Source: Candidatus Bathyarchaeota archaeon (GTDB lineage Archaea > Thermoproteota > Bathyarchaeia > 40CM-2-53-6 > RBG-13-38-9). From it: 30,274 nucleotides of DNA. The stretch is from the NCBI GenBank assembly GCA_007050885.1, contig SMYQ01000070.1, positions 1-30,274 of the forward strand, in the 5' to 3' direction. A program made the position numbers and the translations under genes. Positions 1 to 7,110 of this stretch are shown here, in pieces. Position 1 is the stretch's first letter. Each line of letters starts with the position of its first letter. The notes beneath the pieces were generated by a model, which was not told the DNA's origin, ran no database searches, and worked only from the letters and a program-made list of their open reading frames with translations.

Positions 1-53
1 TCAAAAAGATCTGTTTTAATTAAAATAGAGGATTCTTCGATAGTCCTTTTCAC
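1..53 (-). CDS. Possible 5' end of a third gene in the homocysteine cluster (partial)
   Basis: Downstream of the NIL/ferredoxin gene, the minus strand has an open frame running off the left edge. From a GTG it reads VKRTIEESSILIKTDLF. Codons just before it (EIPKTF) also look coding, but a TGA lies a few codons further up and no ATG, GTG or TTG sits at a good distance from the strong AGGAGG that overlaps the previous stop. The start is therefore unclear. The short peptide is reminiscent of the N-terminus of UPF0280 proteins, whose genes often accompany this pair in archaea. That identification is a weak inference from about 20 residues. Confidence 0.3.
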   Translation of the reverse strand, partial: MKRTIEESSILIKTDLF

Positions 54-82
54 TTTAAATGTCTTCGGGATTTCAGATCCTC

Positions 83-466
83 CTATTCAGACAGTCTTAT
101 GGCTCTTGTTGGGCAGGCATCAACACAAGCTCCACAGTGTACACATTTGGCTTGCTCGATTTCCACGGTAAGATCACTTTGGGTTGAGATAGCATCAACA
201 GGACACACAGTTATGCAGTGCCCACAATCTATGCATTTGTCCCTTAGTATCTCTATGAAATGGCCTACTTGGACGTCTACACCCATTTGTTTGAATGCAG
301 AGATCACGTTCTCAGCTTTGTCATCTGGAACTTCTATGAGAACTTCTCCAGTACTCTCGTCAACTTCAGCTCTTAAGATGTTTATTGGGACTTTTGTGCG
401 TATAATTACTGAAGCTATTATCGGTTCAGAAGTCCTTTCCTTATCGAATCTCAAACGTGCTTTCAT
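83..466 (-). CDS. NIL-domain / 2x[4Fe-4S] ferredoxin, partner of aspartate-semialdehyde sulfurtransferase
   Basis: 127 residues. The N-terminal part (about 1-75) matches the NIL ligand-binding domain. The C-terminal part carries two ferredoxin-type cluster motifs, CIDCGHCITVCP and CVHCGACVDACP, each with the CxxCxxCxxxCP spacing of a [4Fe-4S] site. Proteins of this architecture (MA1822 of Methanosarcina acetivorans) work with the DUF39 enzyme encoded just upstream, probably supplying electrons or handling sulfide during homocysteine formation. The ATG lies 3 bases past the upstream stop codon, and its AGGAGAG ribosome site overlaps that stop, so the two genes are probably translationally coupled. 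Cytoplasmic. Confidence 0.9.
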   Translation of the reverse strand: MKARLRFDKERTSEPIIASVIIRTKVPINILRAEVDESTGEVLIEVPDDKAENVISAFKQMGVDVQVGHFIEILRDKCIDCGHCITVCPVDAISTQSDLTVEIEQAKCVHCGACVDACPTRAIRLSE

Positions 467-471
467 TTCAT

Positions 472-1971
472 TTACTCTCCTAGCAATCTGCTTATTTGTT
501 CACTCGTTACGATACCTAGGATCTTCTTTTCAGAGTCTACAACTGGTAGAGCGGATATATCGTGTTTTTTCAGTTTTCTTACACACGAGTCAATCGGTTC
601 CTCAGGTGAGGCGGTTACTACCTGGCGTGTTACTACGTTTGAAAGCTTTGCTTCTTTCTTGGCTACTGCTTTAGTGATATCAAATGATGTCACTATCCCT
701 TTCAAGATGCTGTCGTCGTCTACGACAACGACATGATTAACGTTCTTTTCTATGATTCTTCGAGCCACGGTCTCGGTGTCTTCATCAATGTTACAGGTCA
801 CTGTTGGAATCATTATGTTTTGGGCAAAAACTGCTTCCTTGGTGATTTTCATTGGTCTACAAACCTCTGTTACTGAAAGTCTTTGAGTTGGAGATGATAA
901 CAGAAATTTTCCATCATCTATCCATTTCTTCAGGATTGACGCTACTTCTTTGGCAATCTTTAGACTTGACAGAGGTTGAGCTGGGATTTCTCTTTCTTTT
1001 AACCTTAATTTTCCTGATTTTAGTTCTGCGTAATCAGTTTCTTTAAGTGAAGGTCTACCCCTTCTTGGTATGCCATAATCTAGCAGATTTGTTTTGATCT
1101 CCTCATCACTTATGCTTGTTTTCTTCGCTAGACCTTCATTAAGAATTGGTATTGGAATACCAAGTCCAACATACAGGCTGGTTCCATAATTGGTATATGT
1201 TGCTCCTCTGAGGAATTTTGGATCCATTTGTTTTAGATCTCCTTGAACCATAATCGTCCCAAATTTATTGACCGGGTCATGCTGTGTTCCATGACCTGTT
1301 ACGTATCCAATTCCACCTCCAAGAAAGATCCTTGTGCCGACTCCTATGGTTTCATAATCCGGATCATTTGTAAGTGGATTGAGCTCTCCTGCTCCAGAAT
1401 AGGAGACGTTACCATAATTTGGTAGAAGTTTGCCCATGTAGGTGTATATCACATCGTCTCTTCCATTAGTAGCAGCATTATACCTTTGATAGGCATTCCT
1501 GGGGTTGCATAAAATGGCTTGATTAACATCCTGCAAAGTGAACGTTGTCTTTACTGATTTCCTCGGATAACAGTCAGTTCCATATGCAGTGGCATCAAGC
1601 TCTATTTCTTTACCTGCAACTAGATCCTCTATGACATGTCCACCACCATAGTCAAATTTTCCTTCAGGATGCATTTTAGTAACTCCAAGATAAACGTCAA
1701 CAGCAGCATTTCCATGATAGGCTTCGACACCATTCAAGGTTACATGTTCCATTTTTATTGGCGGATCAGCATGACCGAAATTTAGGAACAAACCTGAGCT
1801 GCACATTGCTCCAAAAGTTCCAGTGGTTACGATGTCCACATCTTTAGCAGCAACCTCTATCCCGCTGCTCTTGACAATTTCAGTCATCTCTTCTGCAGTG
1901 ACAACATTTATTGTCCCTTTACTGATTTTCTCATTGATCTCTTCTATTGTTCGAATGTCCTTCAAGCTCAC
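472..1971 (-). CDS. L-aspartate semialdehyde sulfurtransferase (DUF39 homocysteine biosynthesis enzyme) with CBS pair
   Basis: 499 residues. Residues 1 to about 370 form the DUF39/HcyS domain, which converts aspartate semialdehyde and a sulfur donor to homocysteine in methanogens and other anaerobes. Residues about 387-499 are two CBS domains, a common regulatory add-on. Cys57 (GAMCSSG) and Cys134 (TDCYPRK) have the same spacing as the two cysteines I recall as functionally important in the M. acetivorans enzyme (Cys54 and Cys131). The start is GTG at 1971; a TTG two codons in (1965) has a better distance to the GGGATGA ribosome site and may be the true start. It pairs with the ferredoxin gene downstream. 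The aspartate kinase encoded in this window feeds the same precursor pool. Confidence 0.9.
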   Translation of the reverse strand: MSLKDIRTIEEINEKISKGTINVVTAEEMTEIVKSSGIEVAAKDVDIVTTGTFGAMCSSGLFLNFGHADPPIKMEHVTLNGVEAYHGNAAVDVYLGVTKMHPEGKFDYGGGHVIEDLVAGKEIELDATAYGTDCYPRKSVKTTFTLQDVNQAILCNPRNAYQRYNAATNGRDDVIYTYMGKLLPNYGNVSYSGAGELNPLTNDPDYETIGVGTRIFLGGGIGYVTGHGTQHDPVNKFGTIMVQGDLKQMDPKFLRGATYTNYGTSLYVGLGIPIPILNEGLAKKTSISDEEIKTNLLDYGIPRRGRPSLKETDYAELKSGKLRLKEREIPAQPLSSLKIAKEVASILKKWIDDGKFLLSSPTQRLSVTEVCRPMKITKEAVFAQNIMIPTVTCNIDEDTETVARRIIEKNVNHVVVVDDDSILKGIVTSFDITKAVAKKEAKLSNVVTRQVVTASPEEPIDSCVRKLKKHDISALPVVDSEKKILGIVTSEQISRLLGE

Positions 1972-2095
1972 TCATCCCATAATAACTATAACAGTGTTAT
2001 TTCGTCATATTAATACTTTGATGGTAAAAATATTCCTATAGGAATACCATAGAAATGAGACATATACACTACATAATTAGGACAGACATGTCTGT

Positions 2096-3088
2096 TCAGT
2101 TAAAATATTTCAGAGATTTTCGATCAAACCCAATACTATTATGATATATTCTTAGATCTTGAACAATTATCTTTTCTTTCAATTCCATCGCTTGATCAAA
2201 TGTGAGATTACGTCTTGTCTCAGGGTATATGAGAAGATTAGTCTCATAAGTAGGGTCCCGGCCAACTTCACTGGTCATTACCAGAACACTCCTATAGAAT
2301 GTAGTTTTCTCAAGCAAGATTGCCCTCAAAAGACGATCTATGGCTTTATCAGTATAGTCCATCTGAACGAATCTCTGCCAACCAAGAACAACCGATGCTC
2401 CTTTAACAATGAAAGAATCTGCGAGCTCAGCACTATAAAGACCTGAACAACCCGCTAAAACTATAACAGTATTCTGAAACTCTCCATTCATAGAATGGAC
2501 AAACTCAGGTCCTATGGAAAAATATATGTTAGAACCATTGATCTCTCGAGCGGGCACTACAAGATCAGTTAGCTGTTCAACAACATATTTGTGTTCATTA
2601 TAAGGCTCCCCAGTAAAGAGATAGACTGGATATCCTGTAACCGGATGATCTAATGGTAGAAGAACCTCGGCAGGAGTAGATTGATGAACTCTGAATACAA
2701 TTAGCCTATAACCCATCGATGGAATTCTCTTGTAAAGATCTAAAGTTACTTCGGAACCTGTGAAGATTTCAGGTGTTAAACCAACAGCTTCAGACATTCT
2801 GATGAATTCTTCCTTAAAGGACGGATTTGGATAATTAATTGAAAGTTGATCGATTAAAGCCGCCTTATTTGCAGATTGAGTTTCGGACGGCTGTAAAGAA
2901 GAAAACCAGCTTTGAACAGCGAAAACAACTACTCCAATCATAATTATGCCAAAAGCCGCTTCAGTAATTCTCTTTCCAGTTTTCCTCTTCGTAACCCGCT
3001 TTTTTGAGGATTTCATAATCGCAATCGAACTCAGATAGGAATTATCCTTTTTGAAGGTTATTCTTTGATTAAAATATCCCTTTTTCAT
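2096..3088 (-). CDS. Membrane-anchored protein with caspase-like (clan CD) signature
   Basis: 330 residues. A very basic N-terminus (residues 1-41) is followed by one membrane segment at about 45-60, so the rest probably faces outside. I see a possible caspase-fold dyad. A hydrophobic strand ends in His135 (RLIVFRVHQS). A second strand ends in Cys214 (VIVLAGCSG) and is followed by a helix and GASVVLGW, like the ACxTG...GA.SVVG pattern of CHAT and C25-type peptidases. The family is not one I can name. It is divergent from the Alba gene, sharing a 120-base region with a perfect dyad. Met25 is a possible later start. Fold assignment is inferred from motifs; proteolytic activity is untested. Confidence 0.6.
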   Translation of the reverse strand: MKKGYFNQRITFKKDNSYLSSIAIMKSSKKRVTKRKTGKRITEAAFGIIMIGVVVFAVQSWFSSLQPSETQSANKAALIDQLSINYPNPSFKEEFIRMSEAVGLTPEIFTGSEVTLDLYKRIPSMGYRLIVFRVHQSTPAEVLLPLDHPVTGYPVYLFTGEPYNEHKYVVEQLTDLVVPAREINGSNIYFSIGPEFVHSMNGEFQNTVIVLAGCSGLYSAELADSFIVKGASVVLGWQRFVQMDYTDKAIDRLLRAILLEKTTFYRSVLVMTSEVGRDPTYETNLLIYPETRRNLTFDQAMELKEKIIVQDLRIYHNSIGFDRKSLKYFN

Positions 3089-3122
3089 TCATGATAGCTA
3101 TTTCTTTATCTCAATAGCAAAT

Positions 3123-3144
3123 GATCCCATTATCACCTGGGATC
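3123..3144. promoter_or_regulatory. Perfect 7-bp inverted repeat in a divergent promoter region
   Basis: GATCCCA and TGGGATC face each other across 8 bases. The dyad lies about 13 bases upstream of the Alba TATA-like box and just upstream of the divergent membrane-protein gene. The position suits a transcription-factor operator acting on either gene. A chance repeat is possible. Confidence 0.35.
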
Positions 3145-3156
3145 GCTAAACTTATC

Positions 3157-3164
3157 TTTAAATC
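3157..3164 (+). promoter_or_regulatory. TATA-like box for the Alba gene
   Basis: TTTAAATC lies about 50 bases before the Alba TTG start. Initiation about 25 bases downstream would give a leader of roughly 20-25 bases containing the GGTGA ribosome site at 3197-3201. Confidence 0.4.
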
Positions 3165-3208
3165 TATGATAGGTTCAAGAGTACACATTAAACAATGGTG
3201 AAACACAG

Positions 3209-3553
3209 TTGGAAAGCAATACAGTCTTCGTTGGAAATAAGCCCGTAATGACCTACGTACTATCAGTCATCAGCCGTGTAAATAGCGGTGGCAACGAGGT
3301 TACATTGAAGGCCAGAGGCCGCGCTATAACCACTGCCGTCGATACAGCACAAATAGCAAAGAGGAGATTCATGAATACTTTGCAAATAGATGACGTCAAG
3401 ATAGGTACTGAAGAGGTCGAGACGCGAGAAGGGGGAAAGAGATCAGTCTCATCGATCGAGATTATTCTCAAGAATGAAGGAACAGCCCCTGCCAAGTCGC
3501 CTGAAGCGGCATCTGAAGCCGCCCCGGCATCCGAAACGGGTACCGCAGCATAG
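3209..3553 (+). CDS. albA: Alba, archaeal chromatin / nucleic-acid-binding protein
   Basis: 114 residues, of which about 90 form the Alba fold. It opens with the family hallmark VFVGNKPVMTYV, including the conserved GxKPxxxYV region where Alba Lys16 sits. This is followed by LKARGRAITTAVDTAQIAKRR, the RNA/DNA-binding helix region. Alba dimers coat DNA and bind RNA, and in some archaea are controlled by lysine acetylation. The start is TTG, with GGTGA 7 bases upstream; the ATG at 3195 is out of frame. The last 25 residues are an Ala/Pro/Glu-rich tail that the core fold does not need and that is probably disordered. Confidence 0.95.
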   Translation: MESNTVFVGNKPVMTYVLSVISRVNSGGNEVTLKARGRAITTAVDTAQIAKRRFMNTLQIDDVKIGTEEVETREGGKRSVSSIEIILKNEGTAPAKSPEAASEAAPASETGTAA

Positions 3554-3578
3554 TCCGCGAAGTTCGAGTCACAAAGGC

Positions 3579-3606
3579 ACCTGGAATACTAAGAACTTCT
3601 CCAGGT
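3579..3606 (+). terminator. Possible stem-loop after Alba
   Basis: ACCTGGA and TCCAGGT form a 7-bp stem around a 14-base loop, 26 bases after the Alba stop. The bases that follow are not a clean T-run, so termination is only suggested by position. Confidence 0.3.
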
Positions 3607-3692
3607 AGTTAGTTTAACCTAATTTGGAATATAGATATTTTTTCTGACTTTCATAATCAATGCTCGAAAAAATAGATTTGCTAAGACTTTAA

Positions 3693-3700
3693 TTTATACC
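3693..3700 (+). promoter_or_regulatory. TATA-like box for the aldolase-Fae gene
   Basis: TTTATACC, close to the archaeal box A consensus, is centred about 35 bases before the ATG at 3732. Initiation 25 bases downstream would leave a leader of about 10 bases, which fits the weak ribosome site seen before this start. Confidence 0.45.
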
Positions 3701-3731
3701 AATACTATTACCGGCTCCAAGTGATTCACTG

Positions 3732-5219
3732 ATGGTTTTCAAACCCAAAGGAGTAATGCCAGCGCTTGTCACACCACTTACCGATGATGGAAATAAAATT
3801 GATAAATCCCGTATAAAGACCCTTGTTGATTCAGTTATTGATGGCGGAGTATCAGCACTAGTACCATGTGGGACTACAGGAGAGTTTCAAAATCTCTCAA
3901 TAAACGAGAGAAAGATTACAATTGAAACCGTCATCGATCATACCAATGGTCGAGTCCCAGTAATCGCTGCAACAGGACATAGCAGTACCAAGACCACCAT
4001 AGAACTTACTCAACACGCAAAAGATGTTGGTGCTGAAGCCGCATTAGTAGTTACACCTTATTACCATAAACCTATGGACAGGGGAATCTACGAACATTAC
4101 AGAACTCTAGCTGAAGCAGTCGATCTACCAATAATTCTATACAATATTCCACAAGCAACAGGAGTCAATCTCAGCTGGCAAATGGTTGAAGATCTAGTTG
4201 AAATACCAAATATTATCGGTTTGAAGGACAGTAGCGGGGAACTCAAATACATGCTTAGTGTCCTTGAGAAGACTGGTACAAAATTATCAGTCTTATGTGG
4301 ACATGACGAAGTAGTTCTACCTGCTCTAGCCTCAGGCGCCTCAGGCATGATACTTGCAAGCGCAAACATCATACCAGATATTTGGGTTGAACTCTACAAA
4401 TCAGTAAACAAAAGGGATCTAGAAAAAGCTCGAAATACTCAACTTAGAATTCAAAAAATAACTAGGATTATTGCTAAAAGCGGTCCAGTTGGAGCAAAGG
4501 CAGCACTTAACATGTTAGGAATCAAAGTAGGTCCAGTTAGACTCCCCTTGTCCATTGGAGGCGAATTGACCTATGAAGAATTCGAGGAACTCAGAATTGA
4601 TCTTGAGAAAATTGGTAAATTAGAAAAGAAAATTATCAAACCATTTAGACTTACAACAAAAAGATCAATTGGTAAGAAGCTTGCACCAACTGGTTTAGAT
4701 GATCAAATCATAAAAAACCTCAAACTAAAGATTGGCGAATCACTTGCCGGTTCAGGATCCGAGGTTGCCCACGTCGAGATCATGATAGGTTTAAGGGAGG
4801 GCCCATTGGGTGAAGCATTCGCAAAAGCTAAAAGTACTCCCTCAGCTGGTCACGAACCCTTACTAGCAATACTAGAACCGAATTTAGCTGTTAAACCTAC
4901 TACAATGATCATTCCAACCGTTACGATAAAGAGCATGAGACAAGCCAGCATGGTTTATGGTCCTGCACAATCAGCTGCTGCAAAAGCAGTGATTGACAGT
5001 GTTAAAGATAGAACTCTTCCAGAGAAATATGTGGATGATCTAATAATAATCGCAAATGTCTTCGTTCATCCATCAGCAGTGGACAGAAAACGTGTCTACA
5101 TCAATAACTATAAAGCAACAAGACATGCTATCCGAAGAGCAATTGAAGGTAGACCGAAGATTGATGATCTTCTGAAATATAGCGAGATGTCGAAACATCC
5201 GTTTAGATATACACCCTAA
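3732..5219 (+). CDS. DapA/NAL-family class I aldolase fused to a formaldehyde-activating enzyme (Fae) domain
   Basis: 495 residues in two domains. Residues 1 to about 295 are a DapA/N-acetylneuraminate lyase-type barrel: GTTGE at 47-51, PYY at 109-111, Tyr137 in YNIP, and the Schiff-base Lys165 in GLKDSSG. The Arg that binds aspartate semialdehyde in true dihydrodipicolinate synthase (Arg138 in E. coli) is Ala142 here, so another pyruvate-type aldolase activity is more likely. Residues about 325-490 match Fae: IGESLAGSGSEVAHVEI contains the family's conserved active-site His (His347), followed by APN-like EPNLAVKPTTM, YGPAQ, VFVH and a C-terminal KHPF. Fae condenses formaldehyde with tetrahydromethanopterin. 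The fusion suggests an aldolase that releases or consumes a C1 aldehyde which Fae handles; the substrate is inferred. No frame disruption joins the domains. Confidence 0.9.
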   Translation: MVFKPKGVMPALVTPLTDDGNKIDKSRIKTLVDSVIDGGVSALVPCGTTGEFQNLSINERKITIETVIDHTNGRVPVIAATGHSSTKTTIELTQHAKDVGAEAALVVTPYYHKPMDRGIYEHYRTLAEAVDLPIILYNIPQATGVNLSWQMVEDLVEIPNIIGLKDSSGELKYMLSVLEKTGTKLSVLCGHDEVVLPALASGASGMILASANIIPDIWVELYKSVNKRDLEKARNTQLRIQKITRIIAKSGPVGAKAALNMLGIKVGPVRLPLSIGGELTYEEFEELRIDLEKIGKLEKKIIKPFRLTTKRSIGKKLAPTGLDDQIIKNLKLKIGESLAGSGSEVAHVEIMIGLREGPLGEAFAKAKSTPSAGHEPLLAILEPNLAVKPTTMIIPTVTIKSMRQASMVYGPAQSAAAKAVIDSVKDRTLPEKYVDDLIIIANVFVHPSAVDRKRVYINNYKATRHAIRRAIEGRPKIDDLLKYSEMSKHPFRYTP

Positions 5220-5299
5220 ATCCTAACCCTAGAAAAATATTATAATTCCAACAATAGAGTACTATAACTTGACATCAAATATGTACTCGTTTGATGATG

Positions 5300-7021
5300 C
5301 TACCTTGCTTCCTCACGTAAGGTAACTATTACACTATCGATAGTCTCTCTGGCTTTTTCGATTCTCTTATTATAATCCTTAGAAAGCGATTCATATGCAT
5401 CTTTACTAATTCGACCTGATCGATATTGGGTCGTTATCTGGTTGTTACTTACACGAAGACCTTCAAGTTCTGCCTCAGCTTTCTCGACTCTTCTTATCAT
5501 CTGATCATATCTTGGATCGACTGTCTTTAATTCACTTTTCAATGCAGCAAGAGTCCGGTTCAGCTCGCTGATTCTCATCTCAATTGATTTCCGTCTTCTT
5601 CGGTATTCATGTTTGGAAATTGCTCCTCTAGCAATTTCTTCACTTCCCTTCTCTAACTCAAATCTTAGGGCGATTTTTTCATCCTGTAAAGTTACGAATT
5701 TCTTAATTTTCTCAATTGGAACTTTGGTAATCAACTTCATTGGTCTCTTCATCAATATTGCGGCTCCAATGGCAAAAAGAATCATCTCAACAGAGAAAAT
5801 CCACCTTAGAGGACTAATTGAAGCCAAAAATATAGGATATTCATAATTCATTGTAAGATTCCTAATTTGACCAGGCATTAACATTCCAAAATCGTAGCAT
5901 AATAGTTCATTTCCATCTGCCTGAGTAATAGTTGAATTAGGATTACTAGACAAATATTCTATTTGTGCTTCTTTCGGAAGAGAGACATTAACAACAAATT
6001 GCTTAACAATGAGATCTTCAGTCTTTGCTAGATCAGTTGTAAATTGATAGTTATTCGGCCATTCTATCCTCTTTATAAGGTTCTCTAAAGGCATCCAATA
6101 TTCTATCATGAAATTGAAAGAATCATTCGTCTGAATTAGATTAAATCTCGGAGAGATTACTAGCGAGTCCGCTTTTACTTGTAGCCTATCTTGAATAGAT
6201 CCCGCGTTATCAAATGCTGATATTGGACTTACATTTTGGGGTCTCGCTAATGTTATACTATTAATTTGGGGCCCTAAGTTAATTACACGATAAAAGTCTC
6301 TTGAAATTAATTGCCCCGAAGATGTGATGGTAATCTGTCTTCTAATTGATTCAAAAGAGATTAATTCTTGAGATGGATTATTGAATTTGATCGAGATTTC
6401 CATATTGTTATAAGGTTCAAGTAGACTTTGAGTACTGGAAAGAGATTTCTGTCCCGAGATTTCGGTTTCTGTGAAAGTCTCATTCGGCCAGTCTACAAAT
6501 TCTGCGGTTGAGGGAAATATTATTACTGAGTCACAGGTCTCAGTCCACATTGGAAGTGTGGGGTAAGCATTAAAAGAGAATACATAATCTGTCCCATCGA
6601 ATGAAACCAGCCCAGAAAAAAGCCAATCTATTTGAAGTTCATATGTCTCTCCACCAGTAATCGGTTCTATCAAATTGCATCGCATGAATTGAGTTGAAGA
6701 GGTCTCATTCACCACTTTCTCTAAAGATATTTGTACACCTGCAGGTCCTATAGCCTGAACCGAAATCAGTCCATCAGAATACATTTTGTTGAATCCGAAA
6801 TCTAAAGATCCCACTGAAGTCGTACCATTATTCACCATTACTAGCGTATCTACAATGGTTGTCATGCCGTAATTGGAAACGGTCATATTTCTGCTTGCTC
6901 TGGAGACGTAGATCTCTTCTGAACAGCTAGAAAATGATAGCATGAAAGATACTGTTAGGAGTGAAATTAAGATCAAAGCTGGAATGCGAAGCAAATGTGA
7001 TCCCTTATGACATAGTCTCAA
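5300..7021 (-). CDS. Ribophorin I (OST1)-like membrane protein
   Basis: 573 residues, against about 600 for human ribophorin I, in the same order: signal segment (about 12-33), large beta-rich ectodomain, one membrane segment (about 405-424) and a cytosolic coiled-coil tail (about 440-573). Similar points recalled from yeast and human proteins include PRFNLIQTNDSFNFMIEYW for PRF...YNFTVGW, VSLPKEAQIEYLSSNP for LPEGA..IDSP, and NYEYPIF before the membrane segment. In the tail, LKSELKTVDPRYDQ and SGRISKDAYE resemble LQSRLKT..SD..DR and AGKLKKDTYIE. Nine NxS/T sequons lie in the ectodomain. Ribophorin I is an accessory subunit of oligosaccharyltransferase beside the ER translocon; here a role at the cell membrane in glycosylation or secretion is inferred. 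No other OST gene is in view. Identification is from memory of motifs, not alignment. Confidence 0.65.
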   Translation of the reverse strand: MRLCHKGSHLLRIPALILISLLTVSFMLSFSSCSEEIYVSRASRNMTVSNYGMTTIVDTLVMVNNGTTSVGSLDFGFNKMYSDGLISVQAIGPAGVQISLEKVVNETSSTQFMRCNLIEPITGGETYELQIDWLFSGLVSFDGTDYVFSFNAYPTLPMWTETCDSVIIFPSTAEFVDWPNETFTETEISGQKSLSSTQSLLEPYNNMEISIKFNNPSQELISFESIRRQITITSSGQLISRDFYRVINLGPQINSITLARPQNVSPISAFDNAGSIQDRLQVKADSLVISPRFNLIQTNDSFNFMIEYWMPLENLIKRIEWPNNYQFTTDLAKTEDLIVKQFVVNVSLPKEAQIEYLSSNPNSTITQADGNELLCYDFGMLMPGQIRNLTMNYEYPIFLASISPLRWIFSVEMILFAIGAAILMKRPMKLITKVPIEKIKKFVTLQDEKIALRFELEKGSEEIARGAISKHEYRRRRKSIEMRISELNRTLAALKSELKTVDPRYDQMIRRVEKAEAELEGLRVSNNQITTQYRSGRISKDAYESLSKDYNKRIEKARETIDSVIVTLREEAR

Positions 7022-7110
7022 TACTAATAGCAGGCTTACTCAGAATAGCTTGCTAATATATCTTATTGGAAGCCATATCTTGGCTTAAAGTATGGCATTC
7101 TAATTAGGCC

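Noticed and set aside
3554..3580. GTTCGAGTC, a tRNA T-loop-like sequence after Alba
   Set aside because: No acceptor, D or anticodon stems can be built around it.
3732..4620. Calling the first domain dihydrodipicolinate synthase (dapA)
   Set aside because: The Arg that binds aspartate semialdehyde is replaced by Ala142 and a Fae domain is attached, so lysine synthesis is not supported.
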